Of a DNA stretch of 64,000 bases, positions 26,885 to 35,437 are shown one piece after another. This stretch comes from Methanobrevibacter arboriphilus. GTDB taxonomy: Archaea > Methanobacteriota > Methanobacteria > Methanobacteriales > Methanobacteriaceae. Positions within the stretch are counted from its first letter, which is position 1; every line of letters starts with the position of its first letter. The notes below the pieces were generated by a model that saw only the letters and a list, made by a program, of their open reading frames with translations, was not told where the DNA came from and searched no databases. The stretch spans positions 1,751,001 through 1,815,000 of the forward strand of contig NZ_AP019779.1 in the NCBI RefSeq assembly GCF_019669925.1, given 5' to 3'. The position numbers and the translations under genes are program-made.

Positions 26885-28510
26885 TCATTCTTTGGACTTG
26901 GGCCAGGTTAATATTTTTGGAATTTTAGTTTTTTTGTATTGGGTTTTAATCAATTCAGGCCAATTATTTTCATCAAAACCTTTTTGAGCTAAAAATCCAA
27001 ATAACCAACGAGTTAAACCTAAACCAGTACATCCAGTCCAAAGTGTATGTTTGTGTGCTTCTCTAATAGAAAATCCTTCAGTAAAATGAGTTCCATGAAC
27101 ATTAGCAGAAACAACAGCTACTCCTTTTTCCTGTCCAGGAACTTTTAATCTCATTTCATACTTTGGAACATCTGGAAATTCAATTCCTCTATTTTCAACT
27201 TTTCTACCTTCAAGATAAAATGGATCGTCTCCAATTTCAGTATACCATTCAAGTTCAAGTTTGGTAGCTAATTCATGAGATAGTTCAAGGGTAGAATCTC
27301 TAATTTTACTTGTTTCTTCAGGTTTATCTATCCATACTAACTCAATACGCTGGAATTCATGAACTCTATCTATTCCTTTAGCTCCTCCAGATTCCCACCT
27401 ATATGTCCAACCACTTTTATCATAAAACTTTATTGGAAGATCTTTCTCATCTATAACTTCATGGGAGAGAAATTCATAAAACGGTTCGCATTGTGCAGCA
27501 GCTAAAACATAAGCGGGATCTTTAAGTCCACTTTTAAGAAGATCCATTGGAACTTCTCTATTAATAGCTAACTCATTTTTAAATTTGTTAAAAACTTCAG
27601 GGTCACGTTTAGGCGCACTACAGTAATACATACCTTCAGGAAGTCCATCTAAATATCTCATTTTATCCATTGTAGGAATAGGGATCAGTTTAGGGAATAA
27701 ACATTCATCAAAACCAAGTTTTTCAACTATATTATCTATTAAAATTTTTTCAAAAGCTCTTTGAAGTGCTGTCATTTGAGGTCCATAAAACCATTGACCT
27801 CTTCCAGGGAATGTTTTTATCCAACCAAGCTCAATAGCTTTTTCAGTAACATCTCCTTCAAAATAAGTTTGAAACTCACCACTACGAGCAATTATCTCTC
27901 CAGGAGTAATTTTAGTAACTGTAAACGTAAGATCTTTTTCACTTAAATCTTCAGATGGTTCTCCAGCAGCATTTATATCTTGATTATCATATTCTTTATT
28001 AGATTTATCTATATCCTCTTTTTTAGTACTTATATGTTTTATAATCCTATTTACACCTTGTTTTCTAATTTCAGATTCATTGATATCTTTAATAGTGACT
28101 ATAACATATTTATCTTTAATTTCAAAATCATCTATTTGTGGAAGGTTTCTAACTAATTTGTGATTAATTTCATATTTTCCTTCTCCAGTAGGGATAATTA
28201 CTTGATAATTGTCAATATGAAGTTTTCTAATCCCTAAATGATATTTTTTACCAATTAGCTGAGTTAACGGTTTTTTAATTCTAAGTAATCCATCATGGGA
28301 TCTTACTTTACCACCAGATTCTATTTTAATAGATAATTTATCATCTTTAATATTCCAATCAGTTATTTTTGCTCCTTCACTTTCATTACCTTCTTTTACA
28401 CCTTTGAGCAATATATTTTCATTTGCTTCATCAATAAATTTAGCTATATCTTCTTTTGCATCTTCAGCATTTTTATTAAATGTTATTGTCCCGCTAAGTA
28501 AAAATTTCAT
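26885..28510 (-). CDS. serS: Seryl-tRNA synthetase, type-2 (methanogen form)
   Basis: This 541-aa protein is the rare methanogen-type SerRS. The N-terminal 165 residues (MKFLLSGTITFNKNAED and on) are the distinct RNA-binding domain, not the coiled coil of bacterial SerRS. The catalytic core has the zinc-site residues: Cys in AAAQCEPFYEF, Glu in the VHEFQRIELVW region and Cys in WTGCTGLGLTRW. Class II motifs are present, ending GLGLTRWLFGFL. A linker near residue 165-190 is charged and poorly conserved. It charges tRNA-Ser. AGGTGAAATT precedes the ATG. Confidence 0.95.
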   Translation of the reverse strand: MKFLLSGTITFNKNAEDAKEDIAKFIDEANENILLKGVKEGNESEGAKITDWNIKDDKLSIKIESGGKVRSHDGLLRIKKPLTQLIGKKYHLGIRKLHIDNYQVIIPTGEGKYEINHKLVRNLPQIDDFEIKDKYVIVTIKDINESEIRKQGVNRIIKHISTKKEDIDKSNKEYDNQDINAAGEPSEDLSEKDLTFTVTKITPGEIIARSGEFQTYFEGDVTEKAIELGWIKTFPGRGQWFYGPQMTALQRAFEKILIDNIVEKLGFDECLFPKLIPIPTMDKMRYLDGLPEGMYYCSAPKRDPEVFNKFKNELAINREVPMDLLKSGLKDPAYVLAAAQCEPFYEFLSHEVIDEKDLPIKFYDKSGWTYRWESGGAKGIDRVHEFQRIELVWIDKPEETSKIRDSTLELSHELATKLELEWYTEIGDDPFYLEGRKVENRGIEFPDVPKYEMRLKVPGQEKGVAVVSANVHGTHFTEGFSIREAHKHTLWTGCTGLGLTRWLFGFLAQKGFDENNWPELIKTQYKKTKIPKILTWPKSKE

Positions 28511-29009
28511 AATTTCACCTATAAATATTTAATAACTTATTTTTGCTTTTGTTTTCAATATAATGTCTATTTTTAATATAATATCTAATCGAAATACTTA
28601 TAATTATACTTGATCTTATAAAAAATACTTATAATTATATTTAATATTATAAAAATACTTAATAAGTATTACTTAATAATTATGAAATTTTTTTATTTTT
28701 ATAAAATTAAGAAGCTTTGATTTTTTAATAGTTATAACAATTAGATATTGAATAGTTTCAATCGATTATAATTTGAACTATATATTAGATATAAGTATAT
28801 TTTCAATAATATATTATAAAATAAATATATTATAAATAGCTATATAATAAAATACCTATATTATAAAATAATATATTAAAAAACATATTTAATAAATAAT
28901 AAATGTTACAGAATAATATACACATTATAAAATAATAAGAATATTATACAATGGATTGCTAATATAGTTCAATGAGTAATAAATGTTTAATATTATTATT
29001 TACTTATTA
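28511..29009. repeat. Spacer with 31-bp tandem repeat
   Basis: Two abutting 31-base copies (28593-28623 and 28624-28654, starting AATACTTATAATTATA) are followed by a partial third. A 41-base stretch at 28690-28730 is nearly identical to 61916-61957. No gene is seen. The serS promoter should lie near 28540-28600. Confidence 0.6.
28690..28730 (+). repeat. Dispersed 42-bp repeat, copy 1
   Basis: This stretch differs from 61916-61957 by one base and one single-base gap. Its core is ATAAAATTAAGAA followed by CTTTGATTTTTTAATA. Both copies are intergenic and in the same orientation. Confidence 0.7.
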
Positions 29010-29255
29010 TTATTTACTCGATGCCGATTCAATTATTTTTTCAACTAATATTTCAGAAAATATTAAATCATCAGCTGTAGCTAGAAATGTAGAAAGAGAA
29101 TCAGATTCTAACTTAAAAGTAAGAATATTATTTTCCTTATTAGATTCAACATAACCTTTATTTTCAATATCCAATGATTTTAAAGATATGTCAGCATCTT
29201 TGGAATTTTTATATTCCATCTTAATTTCGGCATCTATTTTCATTTTATCAAACAT
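29010..29255 (-). CDS. pcc1: KEOPS complex subunit Pcc1
   Basis: This 81-aa protein fits Pcc1, the small dimer-forming subunit of the KEOPS complex, which makes the t6A base at tRNA position 37. The expected pattern is present: two strands (KIDAEIKMEYKNSKDADISLKSLDIEN), a strand pair around NNILTFKLESDS, then a long helix beginning LSTFLATADDLIFSEILVEK. A second start, ATG 29243 (MKIDAEIKME), would match the family start better; neither has a clear ribosome site. Other KEOPS genes are not in the window. Confidence 0.8.
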   Translation of the reverse strand: MFDKMKIDAEIKMEYKNSKDADISLKSLDIENKGYVESNKENNILTFKLESDSLSTFLATADDLIFSEILVEKIIESASSK

Positions 29256-29860
29256 CTTTTTAAAATAAAATTAGTAGAGTTTTAAATTTAGAATATTTAA
29301 ACAAATTTATAATATTCAAAAATATTTTTGTTTTTAATATTATATATCTTTATTGATTAATCTTTATTGATGTACAAGATATATCTTACAAAATATATCT
29401 ACAAGATATATCTTTATTGATATGAAAGATTAATCATATCTTAGTTAGAAAGTTAAGATAAGATTATAAAAACTGTTTATTGTAATGTAGTAAATTTTAA
29501 TTTTATCATTAAATTCAGTTATTAAATTCCTTAATTCTATTTAATAGTAATTTTTTAGAAAAGTATATATATGAAAAATAATTTAATTAGTTAATAGATA
29601 TGGTAATTGAGAATTATAGGATTTAAACATATAATAAAACAATAAAAAAACATAGAGAACTGATATTCCTATTAAATATAATTCAATTATAATCTTTAAG
29701 AACATCTTTTGACTAACACTTTTTTACACAACGAATACTTTAGATTTATCTTTTATAACAATTGTTATCATGATTTAATCAAAATTTAGATTACTAGAAT
29801 TTAGATTACTATACTCTAACTATATACTTTAATTATACTCAAATTATAGGTTTTGAAATA
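29256..29860. other. 600-base spacer with AAGATATATCTT palindromes
   Basis: Two perfect 12-bp palindromes AAGATATATCTT lie at 29376-29387 and 29403-29414 inside a short repeat block. The rest is AT-rich DNA between the divergent Pcc1 gene and the secreted protein gene. I see no coding frame or RNA. Confidence 0.45.
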
Positions 29861-30694
29861 ATGAAAAAAAGAATAGGAAAAAAATATGGTATCTTAATAA
29901 TACTTGGTATTTTTATGGTATTATTTTCAGTTTCTAGTGTAAATGCTGCTAATAGTACTCATATTGTAGTTGATAAAGTTTCTGATACTACTGAGAATGG
30001 TTATGTTAATATTAGAGCTACAATATATGATGAGAGTAATAATACATTATCTGGAAAGATGATAGATTTTTCAATTAATGGCGGCCATTGTAATGGCCAT
30101 ATAGTATCTGATGAAAATGGTGTAAGTGCTATGTATAACTATTTTGTACAGCAATCAGGTAAAAATACAGTTAATGTTAGTTTTGCAGGTGACAGTGAAT
30201 ATTCCGGTAGTTATGCAATTGCAACTTTTAATGTTCTAAATCCAAACAATCAAAATAATACGACTTCTGACAATAAAAATATTACAAAAAATATTACAAA
30301 GAATGTTACAAATAACTCTGATAAAAAGATTGTAAAAACTTCTTTGAAAGTTAAAAATGGCTATTCTACTTCAAAAGGCAAATTAAATTTAAAATCTGTT
30401 TTTAATAATCTTGGTCCAAATAAAAAGACATTTTTAGTAACTTATAAAGTTTCTAAAGGTTTAACATATAAAAAACCACTAGTTAGTAAGGGAGTAAAAG
30501 TTGTTTATAATAAAAAGACTAGAATAGTTACATTAAAAATAAAAAATTTAAAAGTCGGATCAAAAAACTCAGCAAAAGTTATCTTAAGGTTTAATGCTAA
30601 AAAAGGAGCCTATAAATTTATACCTTCAGTTGTTAAGACTTCTGGATTAAAAACTATCTCAAACAATAAAATAAAAGCTGTTGTAAGAAGATAG
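29861..30694 (+). CDS. Secreted Ig-like adhesin-like protein
   Basis: This 277-aa protein has a clear signal peptide (Lys/Arg-rich start, hydrophobic LIILGIFMVLFSVSS, then VNA cleavage near residue 29). Residues about 30-128 form an Ig-like domain with the KMIDFSINGGHCNGHIVSDE and NTVNVSFAGDSEYSGS patterns of Big-type domains. An Asn/Thr-rich linker with many N-glycosylation sequons follows. Residues about 160-277 are a basic domain resembling the DUF11/CARDB-like repeats of methanogen surface proteins. No membrane anchor or pseudomurein-binding repeat is seen. It probably sits at the cell wall. AGGTTTTGAAATA precedes the ATG. Confidence 0.75.
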   Translation: MKKRIGKKYGILIILGIFMVLFSVSSVNAANSTHIVVDKVSDTTENGYVNIRATIYDESNNTLSGKMIDFSINGGHCNGHIVSDENGVSAMYNYFVQQSGKNTVNVSFAGDSEYSGSYAIATFNVLNPNNQNNTTSDNKNITKNITKNVTNNSDKKIVKTSLKVKNGYSTSKGKLNLKSVFNNLGPNKKTFLVTYKVSKGLTYKKPLVSKGVKVVYNKKTRIVTLKIKNLKVGSKNSAKVILRFNAKKGAYKFIPSVVKTSGLKTISNNKIKAVVRR

Positions 30695-30706
30695 CTATCT
30701 TATTTT
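30688..30706 (+). terminator. Palindrome over the stop codon of the secreted protein gene
   Basis: AAGATAGCTATCTT (30688-30701) is a perfect 14-bp palindrome that includes the TAG stop and is followed by ATTTTAT. It could act as a terminator hairpin, but the loop would have to open part of the stem. Confidence 0.35.
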
Positions 30707-30902
30707 ATAGTTTATTATGTTGAATTAAAATAGAGCATTAACTTGAATAAGCTATAAATTAAAATAGATTAAAATAGATTAAAATTGGATAAACTATTAA
30801 ATTAAATAGTTTATTAAGCTGAATAGGCTATAAATTGAATAAGCTATTATTTAAAATAATGTTGGACTGGAATGACTATAAAATTGTTAAAATTTTAATA
30901 TT

Positions 30903-31481
30903 TTAAATAATTTCGTAATAAGATCCTTCATGGCAGGATTTACAAACTGGTCTGCCACTTACAAGACTTTGCTTACTATCCATAATTTGTTCACTACATA
31001 TAGAGCAAAATTTTTCATCTCTCGGTCTTCCAGGAAGTTCATTTTCGTCTATTTTAATTTTAACTTTTTGTATATTAAATAATTCCTCACTAGGGGTGCT
31101 TTTAACTCTTTTAATTTTTTCTTCAATCGTCTCTTCAGGATATTCACTTTTTTCATTTTTATTGCTAGCTATTCTAATAGCTTCTCCTGTAGATATTTTA
31201 TAAAAAGTTGCTGCAAACTTTCCATAGTTTTTAAGTTTCAATGTTCTTTTACCTAAGCTACATCCTGTTACTGCTTGAATAGCATCAGCCATACATCTAT
31301 CAATTTCTAAGAACACAATCAAGTCTTTGTTTTTTTTCTGATTAAAATCCATATTTAATTCTTTCATTGCATGAATCGCCATTTTAGTTCCAGAAACTAT
31401 TCCTCCACAAACTTCTCCATGCAAATTCTTTGCTTTTTCTAATTGTTCATCGAATAATTCTGTTTCAGATAATTCAGACAT
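30903..31481 (-). CDS. FmdE-family protein with C-terminal zinc finger
   Basis: This 192-aa protein has the FmdE domain: NLHGEVCGGIVSGTKMAIHA near residue 15, CMADAIQAVTGCSLGKRTLK near 65, then NYGKFAATFY. The C-terminus is a zinc finger (CSICSEQIM and CKSCHE). FmdE was first found near molybdenum formylmethanofuran dehydrogenase genes; its job is unproven. Here it has no fmd neighbours. A GTG at 31490 lies in frame, but GTGAT there is better read as the ribosome site for ATG 31481, which also gives the more natural start MSELSE. CooC lies upstream on the same strand. Confidence 0.85.
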   Translation of the reverse strand: MSELSETELFDEQLEKAKNLHGEVCGGIVSGTKMAIHAMKELNMDFNQKKNKDLIVFLEIDRCMADAIQAVTGCSLGKRTLKLKNYGKFAATFYKISTGEAIRIASNKNEKSEYPEETIEEKIKRVKSTPSEELFNIQKVKIKIDENELPGRPRDEKFCSICSEQIMDSKQSLVSGRPVCKSCHEGSYYEII

Positions 31482-31490
31482 TTTAATCAC

Positions 31491-31669
31491 ATTTTTAGTT
31501 TATTATTTTAATATTATTTCCTATAATAATCCTAACATTATTCCTTATAATATTATATATCTTAATAATATTTCTTATAATAATATTGGCCCTTATAATA
31601 GTATTAACTATTCTAATAGTGTTATTAATAGTATTACTTATTTTAATAGTATTTTTTACAATATTGCTT
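31491..31669. repeat. Degenerate ATAATAGTATTA-type repeats
   Basis: The spacer between the CooC and FmdE-family genes is filled by imperfect 12-22 base repeats of the TTATAATAATATT / AATAGTATTA kind. Confidence 0.45.
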
Positions 31670-32452
31670 TTATCCTAATAGTATTTCCAATTCAGATGCA
31701 ATTTTTTTTATAGATTTAAGAGCATTTGAATTTTTATAACTCATTAATGCCTTTCCTTCCATATCAGACATAACAACATCATTATCCATTGGAATAGCTC
31801 CTATGAGCTCAATATTAATTTTTAAAAGATTTTTTTCTACAAAATCCTTTTGTTCTGAGGAAGAACATTTATTTAAAATAGCAAGAACTTTCTTTATACC
31901 AATGTCTGTTGCTAACTTTTTAATCCTTTCTGCAGTTTCAATAGATTTTAAACCAGGTTCAACAACAACTATCATGGCATCTACAGATTCAGCAGTTTTT
32001 CTTCCAAGGTGTTCTATTCCAGCTTCCATGTCTAATATTACAATTTCCTCTTTTTTTACAACTATATTTCGGAGTAATGCTTTGAGAAGTACTGCTGCGG
32101 GACATACACACCCATCTCCACCTTTTTCAACAGTTCCCATTACCATTATTTTCAATGATCCATCTTTTTTGTAATCAAAAGATAATTTTTCAGGAAGATC
32201 GGTTATTTTTGGATTGATTTTAAAAACTTCTCCAAAGGAAGATCCACTATCTGCGCCTGTTCTTTCCCTAATTAAATCTCGCATTGATGAAATAGGTTCT
32301 ATTTTTTCTGTTATTCCTAAGCTAGAGGCTAAATTCATATCAGGATCAGCATCAATAGCAAATACATCATGATTTTCTGATAATATACAAGCTAAAGTAC
32401 TAGATATGGTTGTTTTTCCAACACCACCTTTTCCTGTAATAGCTATTTTCAT
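31670..32452 (-). CDS. CooC-type nickel-insertion ATPase (MinD/ParA-like)
   Basis: This 260-aa P-loop ATPase starts MKIAITGKGGVGKTTISSTL, a deviant Walker A with the signature Lys, followed by AIDADPDMNLASSLG. The middle has GDGCVCPAAVLLKALL, the CxC motif that binds nickel or zinc at the CooC dimer interface, then VILDMEAGIEHLGR. CooC proteins help load nickel into CO dehydrogenase. The genes for that enzyme are not in the window, but a CooT homologue is, and this may serve a CODH/ACS elsewhere in the genome. GAGGGAGAAA precedes the ATG. Confidence 0.88.
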   Translation of the reverse strand: MKIAITGKGGVGKTTISSTLACILSENHDVFAIDADPDMNLASSLGITEKIEPISSMRDLIRERTGADSGSSFGEVFKINPKITDLPEKLSFDYKKDGSLKIMVMGTVEKGGDGCVCPAAVLLKALLRNIVVKKEEIVILDMEAGIEHLGRKTAESVDAMIVVVEPGLKSIETAERIKKLATDIGIKKVLAILNKCSSSEQKDFVEKNLLKINIELIGAIPMDNDVVMSDMEGKALMSYKNSNALKSIKKIASELEILLG

Positions 32453-33033
32453 TTTCTCCCTCTTATTTTCATATTCCTCTTATTTATTCTTATTTTCTAT
32501 TATTTTATTTCCATTATTCCTATTTTTTATATAAATTATGTAATCTATATGTATTATATTATTTCTATTTTTTCTATTAATTATTATTTTATTTCCATTA
32601 GTTATTATTATAATTATTATTATAATTATTGTTGCTTTATCTCTATTTTTTACTATTCTTATTCTATTTTTATTTTTATTATTATTTTTTATTATATTAT
32701 TAAATAAATTAATTTTAATAAGTCAATATTAAATTAATATTGATTTAATATAGATTTGATATAAATTATATATTTAGAATAAGGTTTACCTATTCATATA
32801 GATAATTTTATCTGTAGTCAACATAGATTATAATTTAGATAATTAAATTTAATTGAATTAAAATTTTAAACAAGAATTTTTAAAATAAGATTTTTTGTAT
32901 TAATAATTAAAAAGAAATTGTTAAAAATGATTATTAAAAGGAAATTATTAAAAAATAATTATTAGTGATAATAATTAAAAGATAATAATTATTAAAATAG
33001 GATTATTAAAAAGAATTATAAAAAGGAATTTAC
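32453..33033. other. AT-rich divergent spacer
   Basis: The left part is T-rich with TTATTATTATAATTATTA-like simple repeats (about 32590-32700). The right part has repeated AAAATAATTATTA units (about 32925-33010). AAGGAATTT before 33034 is a ribosome site. Nothing else is seen. Confidence 0.4.
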
Positions 33034-34122
33034 ATGAAAATTAATCTAAATTTTTTAATTCAAGAAGTTTTTAAAACAATGATCTTTGGTTTTATTCTCT
33101 TTTTTGTAGCTTATATTAGTTTAAATCTTTTTATATCTATAAATATTTATTATTTATTTCTAATAGCTATTTTATTATCTATAATCAATACAATCTCTTC
33201 TGGTTATGAAAAAGAAAAAACAAGAAAAATTACAAGATATCTTTCAGAATTTTCTCAGATTCTTTTATGGTTTTCTTTAATGTATCTGATTTTATCAATA
33301 GCTATTTATTTACTTAATTTAATAGTAAAAATACCTATAAATTATTTAATTATAATTTATAGTCTAATAATTCCAATAATTACTATATATGGATATATGA
33401 AAGGGCATAAAATTAAAATAAAAGAATATGATCTTTTTATCAAAAATTTAAAAGAAGAAATAAATATAATTCATTTTTCTGATGTTCATATAGGTTCAAT
33501 TAGGGGTGAAAAACTTTTAAAAGATATTGTTTCTAAAATCAATTCAACAGATGCTGAAATAGCTATTTTATCTGGTGATTTAGCTGATGGGTCAACACCA
33601 ATAGAAGTTGATGATTTTTCTCCTTTAAAGGATTCTAAAATTCCTATAATATTCACTCCTGGAAATCATGACTATTATCCTGGTTTGGAAAATGTTATTA
33701 AAGCAGCAGAAAATGCTAACTTGAAAGTATTATTTAATGATAAAATAGAGTTTAAAGGTTTGTCTATACATGGATTTTTTGTTTCTTCAATTTTAAAACC
33801 TGGTGTTTCAATTGAAAATAGTAATGATTTTTCAATGATTAATTCTGATGATGTTAATATTGTTATTAATCATTTTCCTGTGTTTTGGGATGAATTTAAA
33901 AATATGGGTGTTGATATACAACTTTCTGGTCATACACATGGAGGCCAATTTTATCCAATCAGATTTTTAATAAGAATAATGTTTAAATATGTTCGAGGTA
34001 TTTTTAAAGAAGATAATAAATATTTGGTTGTTAGTGATGGAGTTGGAACATACCAAGCTCCAATTAGATGGGGAACGGATTCAGAAATCATTTTATTAAG
34101 ATTAAAAAAGATATTGGAATGA
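33034..34122 (+). CDS. Membrane-anchored metallophosphoesterase
   Basis: This 362-aa protein has four hydrophobic segments in the first 130 residues, then a calcineurin-like phosphoesterase domain. Metal-site motifs appear in order: FSDVHIGSIRG, SGDLADG, TPGNHDYYPG, INHFPVFW and SGHTHGGQFYP. The layout is like the YkuE group of membrane phosphohydrolases, some of which act on UDP-sugar-lipids. The substrate here is not known. AAGGAATTTAC stands before the ATG. Confidence 0.88.
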   Translation: MKINLNFLIQEVFKTMIFGFILFFVAYISLNLFISINIYYLFLIAILLSIINTISSGYEKEKTRKITRYLSEFSQILLWFSLMYLILSIAIYLLNLIVKIPINYLIIIYSLIIPIITIYGYMKGHKIKIKEYDLFIKNLKEEINIIHFSDVHIGSIRGEKLLKDIVSKINSTDAEIAILSGDLADGSTPIEVDDFSPLKDSKIPIIFTPGNHDYYPGLENVIKAAENANLKVLFNDKIEFKGLSIHGFFVSSILKPGVSIENSNDFSMINSDDVNIVINHFPVFWDEFKNMGVDIQLSGHTHGGQFYPIRFLIRIMFKYVRGIFKEDNKYLVVSDGVGTYQAPIRWGTDSEIILLRLKKILE

Positions 34123-34593
34123 TTTTAACACTATAATTTTATTCTTTTATTATTTTTTATTATTCTTTTTATTATTTCTATTATTGTTTCTTTCAAGTGT
34201 TTTTCCATAGATTTTAGATATAGTTTCTGAGAAATCTTTTATTATTTCTTTTAAATATTTTATTATTCATATGATTAAATTTTTTATTTTTAGAATAAAT
34301 TTTTTATTAACATTTATTATAGTAACATTTATTAATAGTTATAAAAATAAATAATCATATTCTATCTAGTTATGTATATTAAATTTAAAAATAAAAATAT
34401 TTATGCTGATATTATGCTTTTAATATTACATTTTAAGTTTTAAACTTTATATTATATGGATATAACACATATTATTGCAATATTATGAATTAAAAAGTTG
34501 TTAACAATGTCCATTTGATATAATAAGTATTTTATTAATTTATTGATAGAAATATAATTATATATAATTCAATTTTATTATGGAGGACTATTA
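34123..34593. other. Spacer holding a gene fragment and the uL16 promoter
   Basis: 34186-34252 matches part of the NERD-protein gene at 55481-55547 (listed separately). Further right, TTTATATTATATGG near 34447-34460 is a possible TATA box for the ribosomal gene. The rest is AT-rich. Confidence 0.5.
34186..34252 (-). pseudogene. Remnant of a zinc-ribbon/NERD-type gene
   Basis: Read on the minus strand, this stretch encodes EIIKDFSETISKIYGKTLER. It matches residues about 244-266 (EIKKDFSESISKSYGKTLER) of the protein at 54287-56278. The first 50 bases align with 55481-55530 with two mismatches. A TGA stop lies seven codons before it and there is no start codon; a TAA stop follows after about a dozen codons. 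It is a short leftover of a duplicated or recombined paralogue. Confidence 0.75.
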
Positions 34594-35076
34594 ATGGTTC
34601 GTGCTTATACAAGAAGAGAATATATAAGAAAAATTCCTGGTTCTAAGGTAGTTCAATTTGATATGGGAAATTTAACTGATGAATTTCCAGTAAAAGTAAG
34701 TTTAGCTGTAAAAGATCCTGCTCATATTAGTCATAATGCTCTTGAAGCTGCTCGTATTGCTTCTAACAGATTTATGCAAAGAAAAGCTGGAAGAATGGGT
34801 TATCATTTGAAAATTAGAGTTTTCCCTCATCAAATTGTGAGAGAAAATCCAATGGCTACTGGTGCAGGTGCAGATAGGGTTCAAAATGGTATGAGAAAAT
34901 CTTTTGGTAAATCTATCAGCTCAGAAGCTATTGTGAAAAAGAATCAAAAAGTTTTATCTATTGATACTAACAAAAAAAATTTCCAAGATGCTAAAGAATC
35001 TTTAAGAAGAGCTGCTATGAAATTACCTGTAAGCTGCAAAATTATAGTTGATAAAGGTGAAGAATTAGTCAAATAA
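34594..35076 (+). CDS. rpl10e: Ribosomal protein uL16 (archaeal L10e)
   Basis: This 160-aa protein is archaeal L10e/uL16 of the large ribosomal subunit. The sequence [20 protein letters not shown], then [20 protein letters not shown], then [21 protein letters not shown] is characteristic. It sits near the peptidyl transferase centre and helps place tRNA. Length is as usual. GGAGGACTA precedes the ATG. It stands alone, not inside a ribosomal operon, as is common for this gene in Methanobacteriales. Its own promoter lies upstream. Confidence 0.97.
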   Translation: MVRAYTRREYIRKIPGSKVVQFDMGNLTDEFPVKVSLAVKDPAHISHNALEAARIASNRFMQRKAGRMGYHLKIRVFPHQIVRENPMATGAGADRVQNGMRKSFGKSISSEAIVKKNQKVLSIDTNKKNFQDAKESLRRAAMKLPVSCKIIVDKGEELVK

Positions 35077-35437
35077 GCTCATAAATTTAACTATCGACAA
35101 AATAATTATACAAAACAAATAATTATACAATAATTATTATAAAAATAATTATAATACTATAAAAATAATTATGCAATACAAATAATTATAGTATAAATAA
35201 TTATAATATGATAGAAATTTTTATAAATATAATTCATAAAATTTAGATATATTTATAAATTTAATTTATTATTATTATTCATTGTATTATTGTAATATCT
35301 AGTTATATTTTAGATTTCATAAATATATAAAGTTACAAAAAATTACAAAACAATTTTAATGCTTAAATTCTTTAAAATAACATTTTTAATGGCTAAAACT
35401 ATTATTAAAAATTTAAAACTCAACAAGGATGAAAAAT
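35077..35437. repeat. AAATAATTATA repeat spacer
   Basis: About eight imperfect copies of an AAATAATTATA unit occupy 35099-35205. The ppsA promoter lies to the right, probably AATATATAAAG near 35322-35333. AAGGATGA at 35425-35432 is the ribosome site for ATG 35438. Confidence 0.5.

Noticed and set aside
28972-29154. Plus-strand 60-residue frame overlapping pcc1
   Set aside because: Opposite-strand shadow of the Pcc1 gene with no ribosome site.
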